Notes: generated by a model not told the origin, from the letters alone. Shown: positions 25,905-35,269, counted from the stretch's first letter. The stretch is DNA of 64,000 bases from Natranaerobius thermophilus JW/NM-WN-LF (GCF_000020005.1 NC_010718.1:501001-565000); one strand, 5' to 3'. A program made the numbers and translations.

Positions 25905-26711
25905 TTGTATGCAGCAGTACTGAGTCTAGGAGGATTAGGGCTGTTTTTTGGCCTGGTGCTAGCTTATGCTTCCCAAAAATTCGCAGTAGAGGTAGATCCA
26001 AAAGTGGAAGCCATTGATGAGAGCTTACCTGGCGCTAATTGTGGGGCTTGTGGTTATCCCGGTTGCGGCGCTTTTGCAGAAGCTGTAGCTAATGGAGAAG
26101 CTCCTATTGACGGGTGTACTCCAGGCGGAGAAAATACAGCCCAGACTATTGCGGACATTTTAGGAGTTAGCCATGAGGAATCTGAGGAAAGATATGTAGC
26201 CGAAGTGGCATGCCTTGGTGGAAGTGAACATTGTAAGGAACAATTTGATTACGATGGTGTTCAGGACTGCAGAGCAGCTATGATGTATGCTAACGGATTT
26301 AAAGCTTGCGATTATGGTTGCTTAGGTTTAGGTACTTGTGAACACATCTGTCCTTTTGATGCCATTGAAATGCAAGATAATGGGATACCTCATATTGATC
26401 CAGAAAAATGTACAGGATGTAATAAGTGTGCTAATACTTGCCCCAAAGATGTCATTAAAATGATTAATGCAAATACTAAACACCATGTTAGATGTAATTC
26501 ATGTGACAAGGGGAAAACAGTTAGACAGGTTTGTGAAGTTGGTTGTATCGGATGTGGTGTTTGTGCCAAGGTTTGTCCTGTTGATGCTATTACTATTGAA
26601 AATAACCTGGCCTATATAGACAGCCACGAATGCGTTAACTGTGGAAAATGTAAGGAAAAATGCCCTAGAGATTGTATAACTAGTGATCTAGAATATACTA
26701 CAAAGGCATAA
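25905..26711 (+). CDS. rnfB: Rnf complex subunit RnfB
   Basis: Ferredoxin-accepting subunit, 268 residues: N-terminal membrane anchor (about 3-22), then the Fe-S domain LPGANCGACGYPGCGAF with a later Cys (DGCTPGG). Several [4Fe-4S] motifs follow (CEHICPFDAI, CTGCNKCANTCPKDV, CIGCGVCAKVCPVDAI, CVNCGKCKEKCPRDC). TTG 25905 follows GGGAGGTG. A strong terminator ends the operon directly downstream. Confidence 0.95.
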   Translation: MYAAVLSLGGLGLFFGLVLAYASQKFAVEVDPKVEAIDESLPGANCGACGYPGCGAFAEAVANGEAPIDGCTPGGENTAQTIADILGVSHEESEERYVAEVACLGGSEHCKEQFDYDGVQDCRAAMMYANGFKACDYGCLGLGTCEHICPFDAIEMQDNGIPHIDPEKCTGCNKCANTCPKDVIKMINANTKHHVRCNSCDKGKTVRQVCEVGCIGCGVCAKVCPVDAITIENNLAYIDSHECVNCGKCKEKCPRDCITSDLEYTTKA

Positions 26712-26727
26712 TATTAAGTACAAGGGA

Positions 26728-26764
26728 CAGTGCGATTGGGGTTACCCCTTTCGCACTGCTTTTG
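26728..26764 (+). terminator. Terminator of the rnf operon
   Basis: CAGTGCGA (26728-26735) / TCGCACTG (26751-26758) with an inner GGGGT/ACCCC stem, followed by CTTTTG. Confidence 0.8.
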
Positions 26765-26785
26765 TTATTGGGAGGTGTTAAATTC

Positions 26786-27265
26786 ATGGTTGATGAATTT
26801 ACCCATTTAGATAATCAAGGAAAGGCTAGAATGGTAGAAATTAATCAAAAACCTGATACAAGTCGTAGGGCAGTTGCTCGTGGATCTATCTACATGAAAG
26901 CTAATACACTACAAAAAGTTAAAACTAACGAAATGGAAAAAGGTGATGTACTAGGAGTGGCTCGTGTGGCAGCTATAATGGGGACTAAAAGAACGGGAGA
27001 TCTTATTCCCATGTGCCATCCTTTGATGTTAACTGGAATTGAAGTAAACTTTAATTTTGATGAAGAAAATTGTAAAATAGATATTGAAGTGATTGTTAAA
27101 ACTACAGGGAAAACTGGAGTCGAAATGGAAGCTTTGACAGGGGTTAGTTTGGCTGCTTTAACCATTTATGATATGTGCAAATCTATTGATAAAACTATGA
27201 AGATAGAGCATATACGATTGGCCAAAAAATCTGGTGGTCAAAGTGGTGAAATAGAAAATGAGTAA
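26786..27265 (+). CDS. moaC: Cyclic pyranopterin monophosphate synthase MoaC
   Basis: 159-residue molybdenum-cofactor enzyme converting the MoaA product to cPMP. Hallmarks: MCHPLMLTG, and TGVEMEALTGVSLAALTIYD with the catalytic region near the C-terminus (KKSGGQSG). ATG 26786 follows GGGAGGTG. It stands alone between the rnf terminator and the mrp cluster; other moa genes are not in the window. Confidence 0.94.
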   Translation: MVDEFTHLDNQGKARMVEINQKPDTSRRAVARGSIYMKANTLQKVKTNEMEKGDVLGVARVAAIMGTKRTGDLIPMCHPLMLTGIEVNFNFDEENCKIDIEVIVKTTGKTGVEMEALTGVSLAALTIYDMCKSIDKTMKIEHIRLAKKSGGQSGEIENE

Positions 27266-27342
27266 AAATCCCCTGTTGTGTTTTTTTGGACAAAGGAGTA
27301 AACTATTAGTGACAATAATATAATTCAAAGGGGTTTTCCTTT

Positions 27343-27849
27343 ATGAAGGGACGAGATTATACTTATCTGGGTACTGCTTGCTTACTGTTAGTGTTTTGGT
27401 TAATTATGGTCAGTGAGCTCAGTTCCTTTGGGATAGTAGTAGGCTCTATTGCCAGTATTGGAATTGTGTACTTATTCAGTGAACATCTGTTGACTGTGGA
27501 ATATCGCTTCCCTTTAATATTTCGGAATATTGGCAGATTGATAATATATATTGGTAGTTTAATCTATGAAATAATAATTGCCAATATTCAGGTAGCCAAA
27601 ATTGTATTATCAATCAATATGGACTTATCGCCGACCTTTGTAAGATTCAAAGGTAAGCTAAATACCGATACTTCTAAAGCCATATTAGGTAATTCCATCA
27701 CTCTGACTCCTGGTACTTTAACCGTAGAGATAGAAGAGGACGAGTTTATAATTCACGGATTGACAAAATCCCATGTTCAAGGATTGTTGGATTGGTATAT
27801 GATAGATTACCTGGTAAAGATGGAGGAGGAAGGTAAACATGGTAGGTAA
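27343..27849 (+). CDS. mrpE: Na+/H+ antiporter subunit MrpE
   Basis: 168 residues with about three membrane segments and the C-terminal domain typical of MrpE (NSITLTPGTLTVEIEEDEFIIHGL). First gene of a nine-gene antiporter cluster. Upstream TATAAT at 27319-27324 has no convincing -35. Its end overlaps the next start by 11 bases. Confidence 0.92.
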   Translation: MKGRDYTYLGTACLLLVFWLIMVSELSSFGIVVGSIASIGIVYLFSEHLLTVEYRFPLIFRNIGRLIIYIGSLIYEIIIANIQVAKIVLSINMDLSPTFVRFKGKLNTDTSKAILGNSITLTPGTLTVEIEEDEFIIHGLTKSHVQGLLDWYMIDYLVKMEEEGKHGR

Positions 27850-28102
27850 CTTTTTTATGTATACGGCAATAGCCCTAGCCATTTTAATCATGGTGAGTTT
27901 GTACAGGGCTTATGTAGGACCAGCCTGCTTTGATCGTGTTGTGGCTATAAATATAATTAGTACCAAAGTTGTGACTATCATTGCCCTGGTATCTTATATT
28001 TATCAACAAGAGTTCTTCTTAGATGTAGCACTAGTTTATGCACTGATCAGTTATGTGACGGTAGTTGGAATTGCCAAGTATGTAGAACACGGTAGCTGCT
28101 GA
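27839..28102 (+). CDS. mrpF: Na+/H+ antiporter subunit MrpF
   Basis: 87-residue membrane protein with three segments; RAYVGPACFDRVVAINIIST is the MrpF/MbhB signature. It overlaps mrpE and is followed after 13 bases by mrpG. Confidence 0.92.
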   Translation: MVGNFFMYTAIALAILIMVSLYRAYVGPACFDRVVAINIISTKVVTIIALVSYIYQQEFFLDVALVYALISYVTVVGIAKYVEHGSC

Positions 28103-28115
28103 TGGAGGGGTAAAA

Positions 28116-28448
28116 ATGTTAGATATATTGATAATTTTATTGTTAATCAGTGGAACATTCTTTTTCTTTATCGGAGTAGTGGGTTTGATTCGATTGCCGG
28201 ATGTTTATACCAGAATGCATGCCACTACAAAATGTGATACTTTGGGTGCTGGTTTGCTTTTGTTAGCCTTAATTTTGGCACAACCATTAACTATTGCCAC
28301 TCTTAAGACCGTTTTTATAATAGTTTTTATCTGGATAACTCATCCCACGGCGGCCCATATTATTGCTCGAGCTTCTTACCACACTAGAATGCCCCAGTAT
28401 CCCGATACTCAATATATAGATATGACAGAAGAGGAGGGCAATTCATGA
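28116..28448 (+). CDS. mrpG: Na+/H+ antiporter subunit MrpG
   Basis: 110 residues with three membrane segments; GVVGLIRLPDVYTRMHATTK and ITHPTAAHIIARA identify MrpG/MbhC. ATG 28116 follows GGAGGGG. It overlaps the next gene by 4 bases. Confidence 0.93.
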   Translation: MLDILIILLLISGTFFFFIGVVGLIRLPDVYTRMHATTKCDTLGAGLLLLALILAQPLTIATLKTVFIIVFIWITHPTAAHIIARASYHTRMPQYPDTQYIDMTEEEGNS

Positions 28449-28690
28449 TACATCATGTGCTGAATATTTTACTGCTATCATTTTTAGTTGTTTGTGCCCT
28501 TGCTGTAGAACGGACTAAGGATTTATTGAGTGCTGTGATAATTTTTAGTGCCTACAGCCTGGTAATGGCTGTAACCTGGGAACAACTTCATGCCCCTGAT
28601 GTAGCAATTACCGAAGCTGCCATTGGTGCAGGAGTAACTTCTCTGGTTTTCGTTGTCACTATCAGCAGAACGAGGAGGTATGAAGATTGA
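28445..28690 (+). CDS. MbhD-like (DUF4040) antiporter subunit
   Basis: 81 residues, three membrane segments. LLSAVIIFSAYSLVMAVTWE and APDVAITEAAIGAGVTSLVF match the DUF4040 segment. In Bacillus-type Mrp this is fused into the C-terminal part of MrpA, while in Mbh/Mbs complexes it is separate MbhD. It overlaps neighbours by 4 bases on each side. Confidence 0.82.
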   Translation: MIHHVLNILLLSFLVVCALAVERTKDLLSAVIIFSAYSLVMAVTWEQLHAPDVAITEAAIGAGVTSLVFVVTISRTRRYED

Positions 28691-28968
28691 TTAAGCAACT
28701 CTTTACAATCGGGTTACTCTTAATGATAGGATATTCTATGCTGTTAGTGGTTGCTGAACTACCCGAATTTGGTGTAGAAGATAATCCGGCTTTCAATGAA
28801 GTGTCCGAAAGGTATTTAGAACAGGGTCCTGAAGAAACGGAAAATAGTAATATTGTTTCGGCAGTACTGGTAGAATACCGGGCTTTTGATACCTTCGGTG
28901 AAATCACAGTATTATACACGGCTATTACCGGAGTACTGCTGGTAATGGAAGGCAATAAGAAGGAGTGA
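28687..28968 (+). CDS. MbhE-like antiporter subunit (MrpA C-terminal homologue)
   Basis: 93 residues: an N-terminal membrane segment, an acidic extracytoplasmic loop (about residues 25-58), then NIVSAVLVEYRAFDTFGEITVLYTAI, which is the MbhE/MrpA C-terminal motif. TTG 28687 overlaps the previous gene. With the upstream MbhD-like gene it forms the detached tail of MrpA. Confidence 0.8.
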   Translation: MIKQLFTIGLLLMIGYSMLLVVAELPEFGVEDNPAFNEVSERYLEQGPEETENSNIVSAVLVEYRAFDTFGEITVLYTAITGVLLVMEGNKKE

Positions 28969-28972
28969 TACC

Positions 28973-29425
28973 ATGAGAGACCTTATACTCAGAGTCGTTG
29001 CCAGGGCACTGATCCCCTTTGTGATAATGTATGGTTTATACGTAATAGTTTTTGGACACGTCTCTCCAGGTGGAGGTTTTTCCGGAGGAGCAACTCTGGG
29101 AGCTGGGTTAATATTGTATCGATTAACATATAAAGGGGCTGAAGTAGACCCTGGAATCACGATAAACTCAAAAATGAAAGTATTTTCTGATATGCTTGAG
29201 CACAAAGGCATGATGATGCAAGCTATAACAGGTTTATATACGTTTTTGATCGGGATAATCTTTTTGATAATTATCTTTCCTGTACCGATCTCATTACATG
29301 GAAACTGGTTTAATGTGGCTAATGGCTTTAAAGTAGCTCTTAGTTTGGTGAAATTATTCTACTTATTAAGTACTCTCGAAAGCGAGGATGGTAAAATTGG
29401 GTCTATTACAAAGCATAGCCGCTAA
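28973..29425 (+). CDS. mrpB: Na+/H+ antiporter subunit MrpB
   Basis: 150 residues, four membrane segments; LIPFVIMYGLYVIVFGHVSPGGGFSG is the MrpB/MbhF signature (described in part: GHVSPGGGFSGGA). ATG 28973 follows AAGGAGTGAT. Its end overlaps the mrpC start by 38 bases. Confidence 0.92.
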   Translation: MRDLILRVVARALIPFVIMYGLYVIVFGHVSPGGGFSGGATLGAGLILYRLTYKGAEVDPGITINSKMKVFSDMLEHKGMMMQAITGLYTFLIGIIFLIIIFPVPISLHGNWFNVANGFKVALSLVKLFYLLSTLESEDGKIGSITKHSR

Positions 29426-29756
29426 TTACTATTTTTTGTTTGCAATTCTATTATTTTTGATTGGTATCTATACCATGTTGACTCATCCTAATTTATTAAA
29501 AAAGGTAATTGGGCTCAATATCATGGAAACATCAGTTTTTTTACTGTTCGTTTCTGGTGGATATGTTGCCGGTGGACGGGCACCTATAGTCACCGGAAAT
29601 GAAGAGGTATATGTAAATCCTCTTCCCCACGCATTAATACTAACTGGTATTGTCATAGCAATTAGTATTACTTCATTGTTACTTAGCTTAATTGTGAAAA
29701 TATACAAATATTATGGCACTTTGAATGCGGACAAAATTTCCAAAATGAGGGGTTGA
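29388..29756 (+). CDS. mrpC: Na+/H+ antiporter subunit MrpC (NuoK-like)
   Basis: 122 residues with three membrane segments; GLNIMETSVFLLFVS and DPLPHALILTG-like VNPLPHALILTGIVIAIS identify MrpC/NuoK. ATG 29388 lies inside mrpB; TTG 29397 is a possible alternative start. Confidence 0.92.
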   Translation: MVKLGLLQSIAANYYFLFAILLFLIGIYTMLTHPNLLKKVIGLNIMETSVFLLFVSGGYVAGGRAPIVTGNEEVYVNPLPHALILTGIVIAISITSLLLSLIVKIYKYYGTLNADKISKMRG

Positions 29757-29762
29757 TTTTAA

Positions 29763-31262
29763 TTGGAAGGCCATTTTCACCTGCCAATCATTATAGTTTT
29801 AATCGGTATTTTCGTATCATTTATATTACCGGGATTACATTTTATCAAAAAAAATCTAAATGAATATGTTTCACTCTCTGCCATGATTTTGATGCTGGTA
29901 ATAGCTATTTATCTTGTAATAGAAGTTTCCAGTAATGGACCCTTTACCTACGTTGTAGGTGAATGGGCCCCGCCCTGGGGGATTGAGTTTAATGTAGATT
30001 ATCTAGGTGTATATATGACACTTATTATAACAGGGATAGGTTTTCTCGCTTTATTGTATGCTTCTCGTGATTTACATCATGAATTGCAGGAAAATGCTTT
30101 ATCATTATATTATCCTTTATACATGTTATTAATGGCTTCTATGATAGGAATGGTTCTAACCAATGATATTTTCAACTTATTCGTATTATTAGAAATAACT
30201 TTATTGACTTCGGTTGCCATAATATGCGTTAAAGAAAATAAAGATACCATTGAAGCAAGCTTAAAGTATCTAATGTTAAATGCCTTGGGTTCTGCAACGG
30301 TTTTGATGGGGATTGCATTGCTATATATCATTACTGGTCATTTAAATATGACATATATTGCTCAAGAATTGGCGGTTAATTTTGAGCAATATCCGACTGT
30401 AATTATGGCCATTGTGGCGCTGTTCTTTGTGGGATTTGGAGTCAAAAGTGCATTGTTTCCTATGCATGTATGGTTGCCGGATGCTCACGGTTCTGCTCCA
30501 TCCCCTTCTAGTGCAGTATTGAGTGGATTAGTTATTAAAGTTTATGTAGTATCTTTAATAAGATTCTATTTTATTGTTCTTCCTGAAGAAATTTTGGAGT
30601 TAATGCCAGTTGGAGAAATTCTTCTTTGGTTTGCTGCTGCTGGTATGATTCTGGGCTCCATGTTTGCTATTGCTCAGGAAGATATTAAAAAAATGTTGGC
30701 ATACTCTTCTGTTGCTCAGATAAGTTATGTTTTTTTAGGAATAGGATTATTGAGTCTTACTAGTTTTCAAGGTGGATTGCTTCACATTTTAAATCACGCT
30801 ATAATTAAATCTATGCTATTTTTAATTGCAGGGGCTATCATATATACTTCGGGTATCCGCAAGATATCTCATATGCATGGTGTGGGCTTGCGTTATCCCT
30901 TAATCATGATATGTTTCACTTTAGGAGCCTTTGCTATGATTGGGATTCCGGGAACTAATGGCTTTATAAGTAAATGGTACTTGGCCTTAGGAGCCTTAGA
31001 TGCGGGGAGGCCTTTTTTTGTACTAGTTATTCTAGTGAGTAGTTTGTTAAATGGTGTCTATTATTTGCCGATAGTTGTCAACAGTTTTTTTGGAGATATG
31101 CAGGATGCAGACATTAATTTTATAAAATGTAACAAGCTACCCTGGCAAATGTTTTTTCCCATCGTTTTATGTGGTTTTTTGATTATTTTTATCGGATTAT
31201 ATCCGGCACTTCCCTTGAGCTTGGTAGAACCTGCTGTAGAATTTTTAATGCCGGAATTGTAA
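29763..31262 (+). CDS. mrpD: Na+/H+ antiporter subunit MrpD (NuoN/NuoM-like)
   Basis: 499-residue ion-translocating subunit with about 14 membrane segments. The key Glu in FNLFVLLEITLL and the Lys in GVKSALFPMHVWLPDAH are present, as in proton-pumping antiporter-like subunits. SSAVLSGLVIKVYV and the MLAYSSVAQISY helix follow. TTG 29763 follows AGGGGTTGAT. It precedes a second antiporter-like subunit. Confidence 0.92.
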   Translation: MEGHFHLPIIIVLIGIFVSFILPGLHFIKKNLNEYVSLSAMILMLVIAIYLVIEVSSNGPFTYVVGEWAPPWGIEFNVDYLGVYMTLIITGIGFLALLYASRDLHHELQENALSLYYPLYMLLMASMIGMVLTNDIFNLFVLLEITLLTSVAIICVKENKDTIEASLKYLMLNALGSATVLMGIALLYIITGHLNMTYIAQELAVNFEQYPTVIMAIVALFFVGFGVKSALFPMHVWLPDAHGSAPSPSSAVLSGLVIKVYVVSLIRFYFIVLPEEILELMPVGEILLWFAAAGMILGSMFAIAQEDIKKMLAYSSVAQISYVFLGIGLLSLTSFQGGLLHILNHAIIKSMLFLIAGAIIYTSGIRKISHMHGVGLRYPLIMICFTLGAFAMIGIPGTNGFISKWYLALGALDAGRPFFVLVILVSSLLNGVYYLPIVVNSFFGDMQDADINFIKCNKLPWQMFFPIVLCGFLIIFIGLYPALPLSLVEPAVEFLMPEL

Positions 31263-31281
31263 TTTAAAGGGGGCGTTGTCC

Positions 31282-33528
31282 ATGACGGATCTGGTAACAG
31301 AACAAGCAGAATTTACGTCAATATTGCCTATATTAATTATATTTGTCCCCTTATTGGGATCTTTTGGCGTTATTTTAATAAGTTCTGTTTCAGAAAAGCT
31401 TAGAGATATCTATACAGTCATTATTTCTGCTGTCCCTCTTGTACTGTTAGCAGTGATGTATCCATTGGTACAACAGGGAATAGTTCAGTATAATATAGAG
31501 TGGTTTTTAGAAATTGGTTTGATTTTTAGATTGGACTCACTTGGTTTCTTATTTACGGCTCTAATTTCATTGATTTGGTTTTTAGCGACTTTATATGCAA
31601 CAGAATATATCAGTCATGAACATAATCGCAATCGGTTTTACTTTTTTTGGTTGTTCACCTTTGGTGCTACTTTAGGTGTATTTGTAACAGGAGACTTGTT
31701 TGGTCTGTTTGTATTTTTTGAAATGATGAGTTTGACCAGTTATGTCCTTGTAATTCATGAAGAAGATAAAGATGCTATGAGAGCAGGTAATCTATTCCTA
31801 TTTTTAGGGATAGGTGGCGGTTTGGCTATATTATTTGGATTATTTATTATGTACTTTAACCTGGAAACTCTGGAAATCGCTCCTATGTTAGGAGATATGG
31901 TGGCAGCTGGAGTTAATATTCCTGTTCTGTTATTATTATTTATTATCGGTTTTGGAATTAAAGCCGGGATTGTACCATTGCATATATGGTTGCCTAAAGC
32001 TCATCCAGTAGCTCCTACACCTGCTAGTGCAATCTTGTCGGGCTTATTGATAAAAACAGGTGTATATGGTTTGTGGCGGGTATTTTTGATGGTTATGGGA
32101 CCGGCTTCAAGCCAAGAGGTGGAACTGTACCAGCAATATATTACAAATTGGGGTATGGGACTATTTTGGATCGGTATTATTACAATGGTTTTGGGAGCCT
32201 TAATGGCTTTATTACAAACCAGTGCTAAAAAAATGTTAGCTTACAGTAGCGTGAGTCAAGTCGGTTTTATTATTATGGGTTTAGGTGCTGCTGTATACTT
32301 GGGTACAGATGGTCCCATAGGATTTGCTGGTGGAATTATGCATGTAATAAATCACGCGCTCTTCAAAGCTTGTTTATTTTTAATAGTCGGTGCTATATTT
32401 ATCAGGACTCATCTCTTAGATATAGACAGGGTAAGAGGTATGTTCAAACAAATGCCATTTATGGGAATTGCTTTTATCATTGCTGCACTAGGAATAGCTG
32501 GTGTGCCTCTTTTCAATGGTTATGCTAGTAAAACCATATTGCATCATGCATTATCTGAAGTTTCGTATTTAACACCAGGGACGGCTATGTTTATTGCTGA
32601 TAAAATTTTTGTATTTACAAGTGCCTTAACAGTATCCTATTTTATTAAATTGTTTAGGGGGTTATTTTTGGGGAAACTACCTCAAGAATGGCAAAACACC
32701 AATTTTTCTGTAGCCCCTATAATTAAAGTTGTGGTATCAGTATTCGTAGTGTTAATAATCGCTATCGGTGTTTTCCCGAATTTTGTTTTGGAACAGTTCG
32801 TTATGCCTACTATGGCAGGCTTTCCTTACGAAAGTGAAGTTGTGACTTCACAATTACAAGGTATGGATTTGTTTACAAGTAAAGATCTGTCCAAGGTAGT
32901 TGTTGTATTTTTAATTGCTGGCACAATAACTCTTGCTGATCAAAAATTCCACTGGTCTAGAATTACTCCGCCCTATTGGTTAAGTATAGAAGCCTTAGTT
33001 TATCGAAATGCCATTACAAAACTTATGTCAGGGATTGAAAAATTAGGAACCACCTTTGATGTTTCAGTGCAAGATTTTTATGAAACTACTGGAAGGACCT
33101 CTGTTAAGGTCTGTCGAAAATTAAGTGAACTGGACAAAACTCTAACTGATGCGTATGATAAGAGTGGTGAAGGCGCTATGAAGTTATCAGAAAAGACTGG
33201 TCAATTAGACCGTCAGCTTGATAGATTCTATGATTCAACAGGTGAAAAAGCAAGCTCTATGACAGTTCTTTGGCCTGTTTCAAAAGATGGAGATAAAACT
33301 TTAGCCCAAAAAGAGTTTGAAGCAGAACTTGAAAAGGCTTCTAGTAAACAGGGAAAGGTAAGTAAGTATGTTACCCGGGATAGAAAAGCCAGGACTGGTT
33401 TCTTGGGTAAGATTAATTTTGATCCATCAAAATTAACGGTTAAAAATCTAAACTTTGATTCTTTTGTGATAGCTTTTATGCTAGGAATTTCTTTACTGAT
33501 CTTAATTTTTTACCATAGAATATTTTAG
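31282..33528 (+). CDS. Second antiporter-like subunit (MrpA/NuoL N-terminal type) with unusual C-terminal extension
   Basis: 748 residues. Residues about 1-560 are a NuoL/MrpA-type channel with 14 or more membrane segments, the Glu in LFVFFEMMSLTSY and the Lys in GFGIKAGIVPLHIWLPKAH. Instead of the MrpA tail (encoded separately at 28445-28968) there is a soluble stretch at about 590-700. It holds three imperfect repeats around (F/A)Y(D/E)xxGE, e.g. DAYDKSGEGAMK and DRFYDSTGEKAS, then a final membrane segment (about 725-745). ATG 31282 follows AAAGGGGGCG. The body is certain; the extension is of unknown function. Confidence 0.88.
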   Translation: MTDLVTEQAEFTSILPILIIFVPLLGSFGVILISSVSEKLRDIYTVIISAVPLVLLAVMYPLVQQGIVQYNIEWFLEIGLIFRLDSLGFLFTALISLIWFLATLYATEYISHEHNRNRFYFFWLFTFGATLGVFVTGDLFGLFVFFEMMSLTSYVLVIHEEDKDAMRAGNLFLFLGIGGGLAILFGLFIMYFNLETLEIAPMLGDMVAAGVNIPVLLLLFIIGFGIKAGIVPLHIWLPKAHPVAPTPASAILSGLLIKTGVYGLWRVFLMVMGPASSQEVELYQQYITNWGMGLFWIGIITMVLGALMALLQTSAKKMLAYSSVSQVGFIIMGLGAAVYLGTDGPIGFAGGIMHVINHALFKACLFLIVGAIFIRTHLLDIDRVRGMFKQMPFMGIAFIIAALGIAGVPLFNGYASKTILHHALSEVSYLTPGTAMFIADKIFVFTSALTVSYFIKLFRGLFLGKLPQEWQNTNFSVAPIIKVVVSVFVVLIIAIGVFPNFVLEQFVMPTMAGFPYESEVVTSQLQGMDLFTSKDLSKVVVVFLIAGTITLADQKFHWSRITPPYWLSIEALVYRNAITKLMSGIEKLGTTFDVSVQDFYETTGRTSVKVCRKLSELDKTLTDAYDKSGEGAMKLSEKTGQLDRQLDRFYDSTGEKASSMTVLWPVSKDGDKTLAQKEFEAELEKASSKQGKVSKYVTRDRKARTGFLGKINFDPSKLTVKNLNFDSFVIAFMLGISLLILIFYHRIF

Positions 33529-33613
33529 TTGAAAATATTGGCAAAGATAACCCCGTAATTTTTTATCAATTTAAACGTTTTTAATGTTATGATATCTCTA
33601 AGGAGGTTACTAT

Positions 33614-34675
33614 ATGAATACAAACAAATCTCAATCTAGAGCCAAGCTAATTAAACTGTTAACTATATTTACAATACTGCTAGTTATGATGACTTCATTG
33701 ATGGCTTGTGACTACGAAGTAGAAGAATATAGAGATACAGGAATCTATATGGACACCAGGGTTGATATTATTGTTGAAGCTAGGAATGAGTCTATTGCCG
33801 ATGAAGCAATTGATGCAGCTAAAGATGAAATCAATCGCCTAGAAAACAAAATGTCAAGACATGTAGCTGGTAGTGAAATAGATGAAGTTAATCGCAATGC
33901 TGGTGAACAACCTATTCAAGTATCCCAAGAAACCTGGGAAGTAGTTGCTGAATCAATAGAATTAGGTGAACAGATGGACGGGTATTTTGATGTAACCATT
34001 GCTCCCCTGTTAACACTTTGGGGTTTTGGAGAAGATGAACATCACTTACCAAGTGATGAAGAAATTTCTGAATTACTTCCTCTTGTAAATCATAATGAAA
34101 TTGAAATGGATGAGGAAAAACACACTATTTATTTACCTGACTCAGATATGAGGCTTGATTTAGGTGGAGCTGCAAAGGGTTATATTGTAGATAGAGCCAC
34201 CGAGGTTTTAGCAGAACATGATATCGAATCTGGTTTGGTCGATGCAGGTGGAGATATCAATACAGTTGGTCCAAAACACGATGACGAGCCTTGGAGGATA
34301 GGTGTTACTCACCCCAGAGATCGACAAAATTACTTTGCAGTTTTAGAATTGAATGGAGAAGCTGTGGACACTTCTGGGGATTATGAGCGGTATTTTGAAG
34401 AGGACGGGGTTAAATATCATCACATTCTCGATCCTTATACCGGTTACCCAACCGAAGGTATGATTAGTGCCACAGTTATGGCAGATAATGCTATTAGGGC
34501 GGATATTTTGTCAACTGGAGCTTTTGGACTGGGTTTAGAAGGAAGTTTAGAACTTTTTGAAGAACTGGATGACGTTGAAGCTATTATAGTAGATGATAAC
34601 GGTGAATATCATATGACTTCTGGTTTGGATGGGATTGAAATTCCCGATCAATACAAAGATCAACAGTTAAAATAA
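33614..34675 (+). CDS. apbE: FAD:protein FMN transferase ApbE
   Basis: 353-residue lipoprotein (lipobox LMAC at about residue 33) that attaches FMN through a phosphoester to Thr in Dxx(S/T)GAT sites. Motifs: YMDTRVDI near the start of the mature protein, MRLDLGGAAKGYIVDRA (FAD/Mg site), GLVDAGGDINTVG and HHILDPYTGYPTEG. ATG 33614 follows AAGGAGG. RnfG and both RnfD proteins encoded in this window carry candidate target sites. Confidence 0.94.
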   Translation: MNTNKSQSRAKLIKLLTIFTILLVMMTSLMACDYEVEEYRDTGIYMDTRVDIIVEARNESIADEAIDAAKDEINRLENKMSRHVAGSEIDEVNRNAGEQPIQVSQETWEVVAESIELGEQMDGYFDVTIAPLLTLWGFGEDEHHLPSDEEISELLPLVNHNEIEMDEEKHTIYLPDSDMRLDLGGAAKGYIVDRATEVLAEHDIESGLVDAGGDINTVGPKHDDEPWRIGVTHPRDRQNYFAVLELNGEAVDTSGDYERYFEEDGVKYHHILDPYTGYPTEGMISATVMADNAIRADILSTGAFGLGLEGSLELFEELDDVEAIIVDDNGEYHMTSGLDGIEIPDQYKDQQLK

Positions 34676-34705
34676 TATTATATTTCTAGTAAAGGAAGTT
34701 GTCCC

Positions 34706-35239
34706 ATGAATAAAAACTTATCGAAGCTGATATATTTAGGATTACTGGTAACTTTTGGCTTGGTATTGCACTTAGTTGAACAAGCTATTCCTAATCCATT
34801 CCCTTTACCTGGGGCCAAACTGGGACTTGCTAACATCATAACCCTGGTAGCCCTTGTGCTATATGGTGCCAAGGATGCTATGTTCGTTGCAGTTCTAAGG
34901 GTCTTCTTAGGAAGCTTGCTTGGGGGTACTATTTTAGGATTTCCCTTTTACCTTAGTTTAACAGGTGCGGTACTGAGTATGGCAGTTATGGCGATAACTA
35001 TCCCGTTAAAAAATAAAGGTATTCTTAGTTTGGTAGGTATAAGCTTATTAGGGGCAGTCACGCATAATGTAGCTCAACTATTTGTGGCAAGCTTGCTTAT
35101 GGAACAACTGGGAATTTTGTTTTTATACCTACCCTATTTGCTGATTTTTGCTATCCCCACGGGACTTTTTACAGGTTTGGTCTCTACTTTGATAATTGAT
35201 GTTATTTATACTAACTTGCAACATGTTACCAGGGTATAA
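34706..35239 (+). CDS. Gx transporter family protein (Hpre_diP_synt_I, ECF S-component-like)
   Basis: 177 residues with five or six membrane segments. FPLPGAKLGLANIITLVALV and RVFLGSLLGGTILGFPFYLSL are typical of the family once called heptaprenyl diphosphate synthase component I. These are now viewed as ECF-type substrate-binding membrane proteins. It often travels with apbE and Rnf genes in Firmicutes, as it does here; the substrate is unknown. Confidence 0.82.
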   Translation: MNKNLSKLIYLGLLVTFGLVLHLVEQAIPNPFPLPGAKLGLANIITLVALVLYGAKDAMFVAVLRVFLGSLLGGTILGFPFYLSLTGAVLSMAVMAITIPLKNKGILSLVGISLLGAVTHNVAQLFVASLLMEQLGILFLYLPYLLIFAIPTGLFTGLVSTLIIDVIYTNLQHVTRV

Positions 35240-35269
35240 GGGTCTAGATGCCATTAGGGAGGAATTTAA

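Noticed and set aside
27343-33528. Membrane-bound hydrogenase or complex I operon
   Set aside because: Only the antiporter-type membrane subunits are present; no hydrogenase large/small subunit or NuoB/C/D/I-like gene is found.
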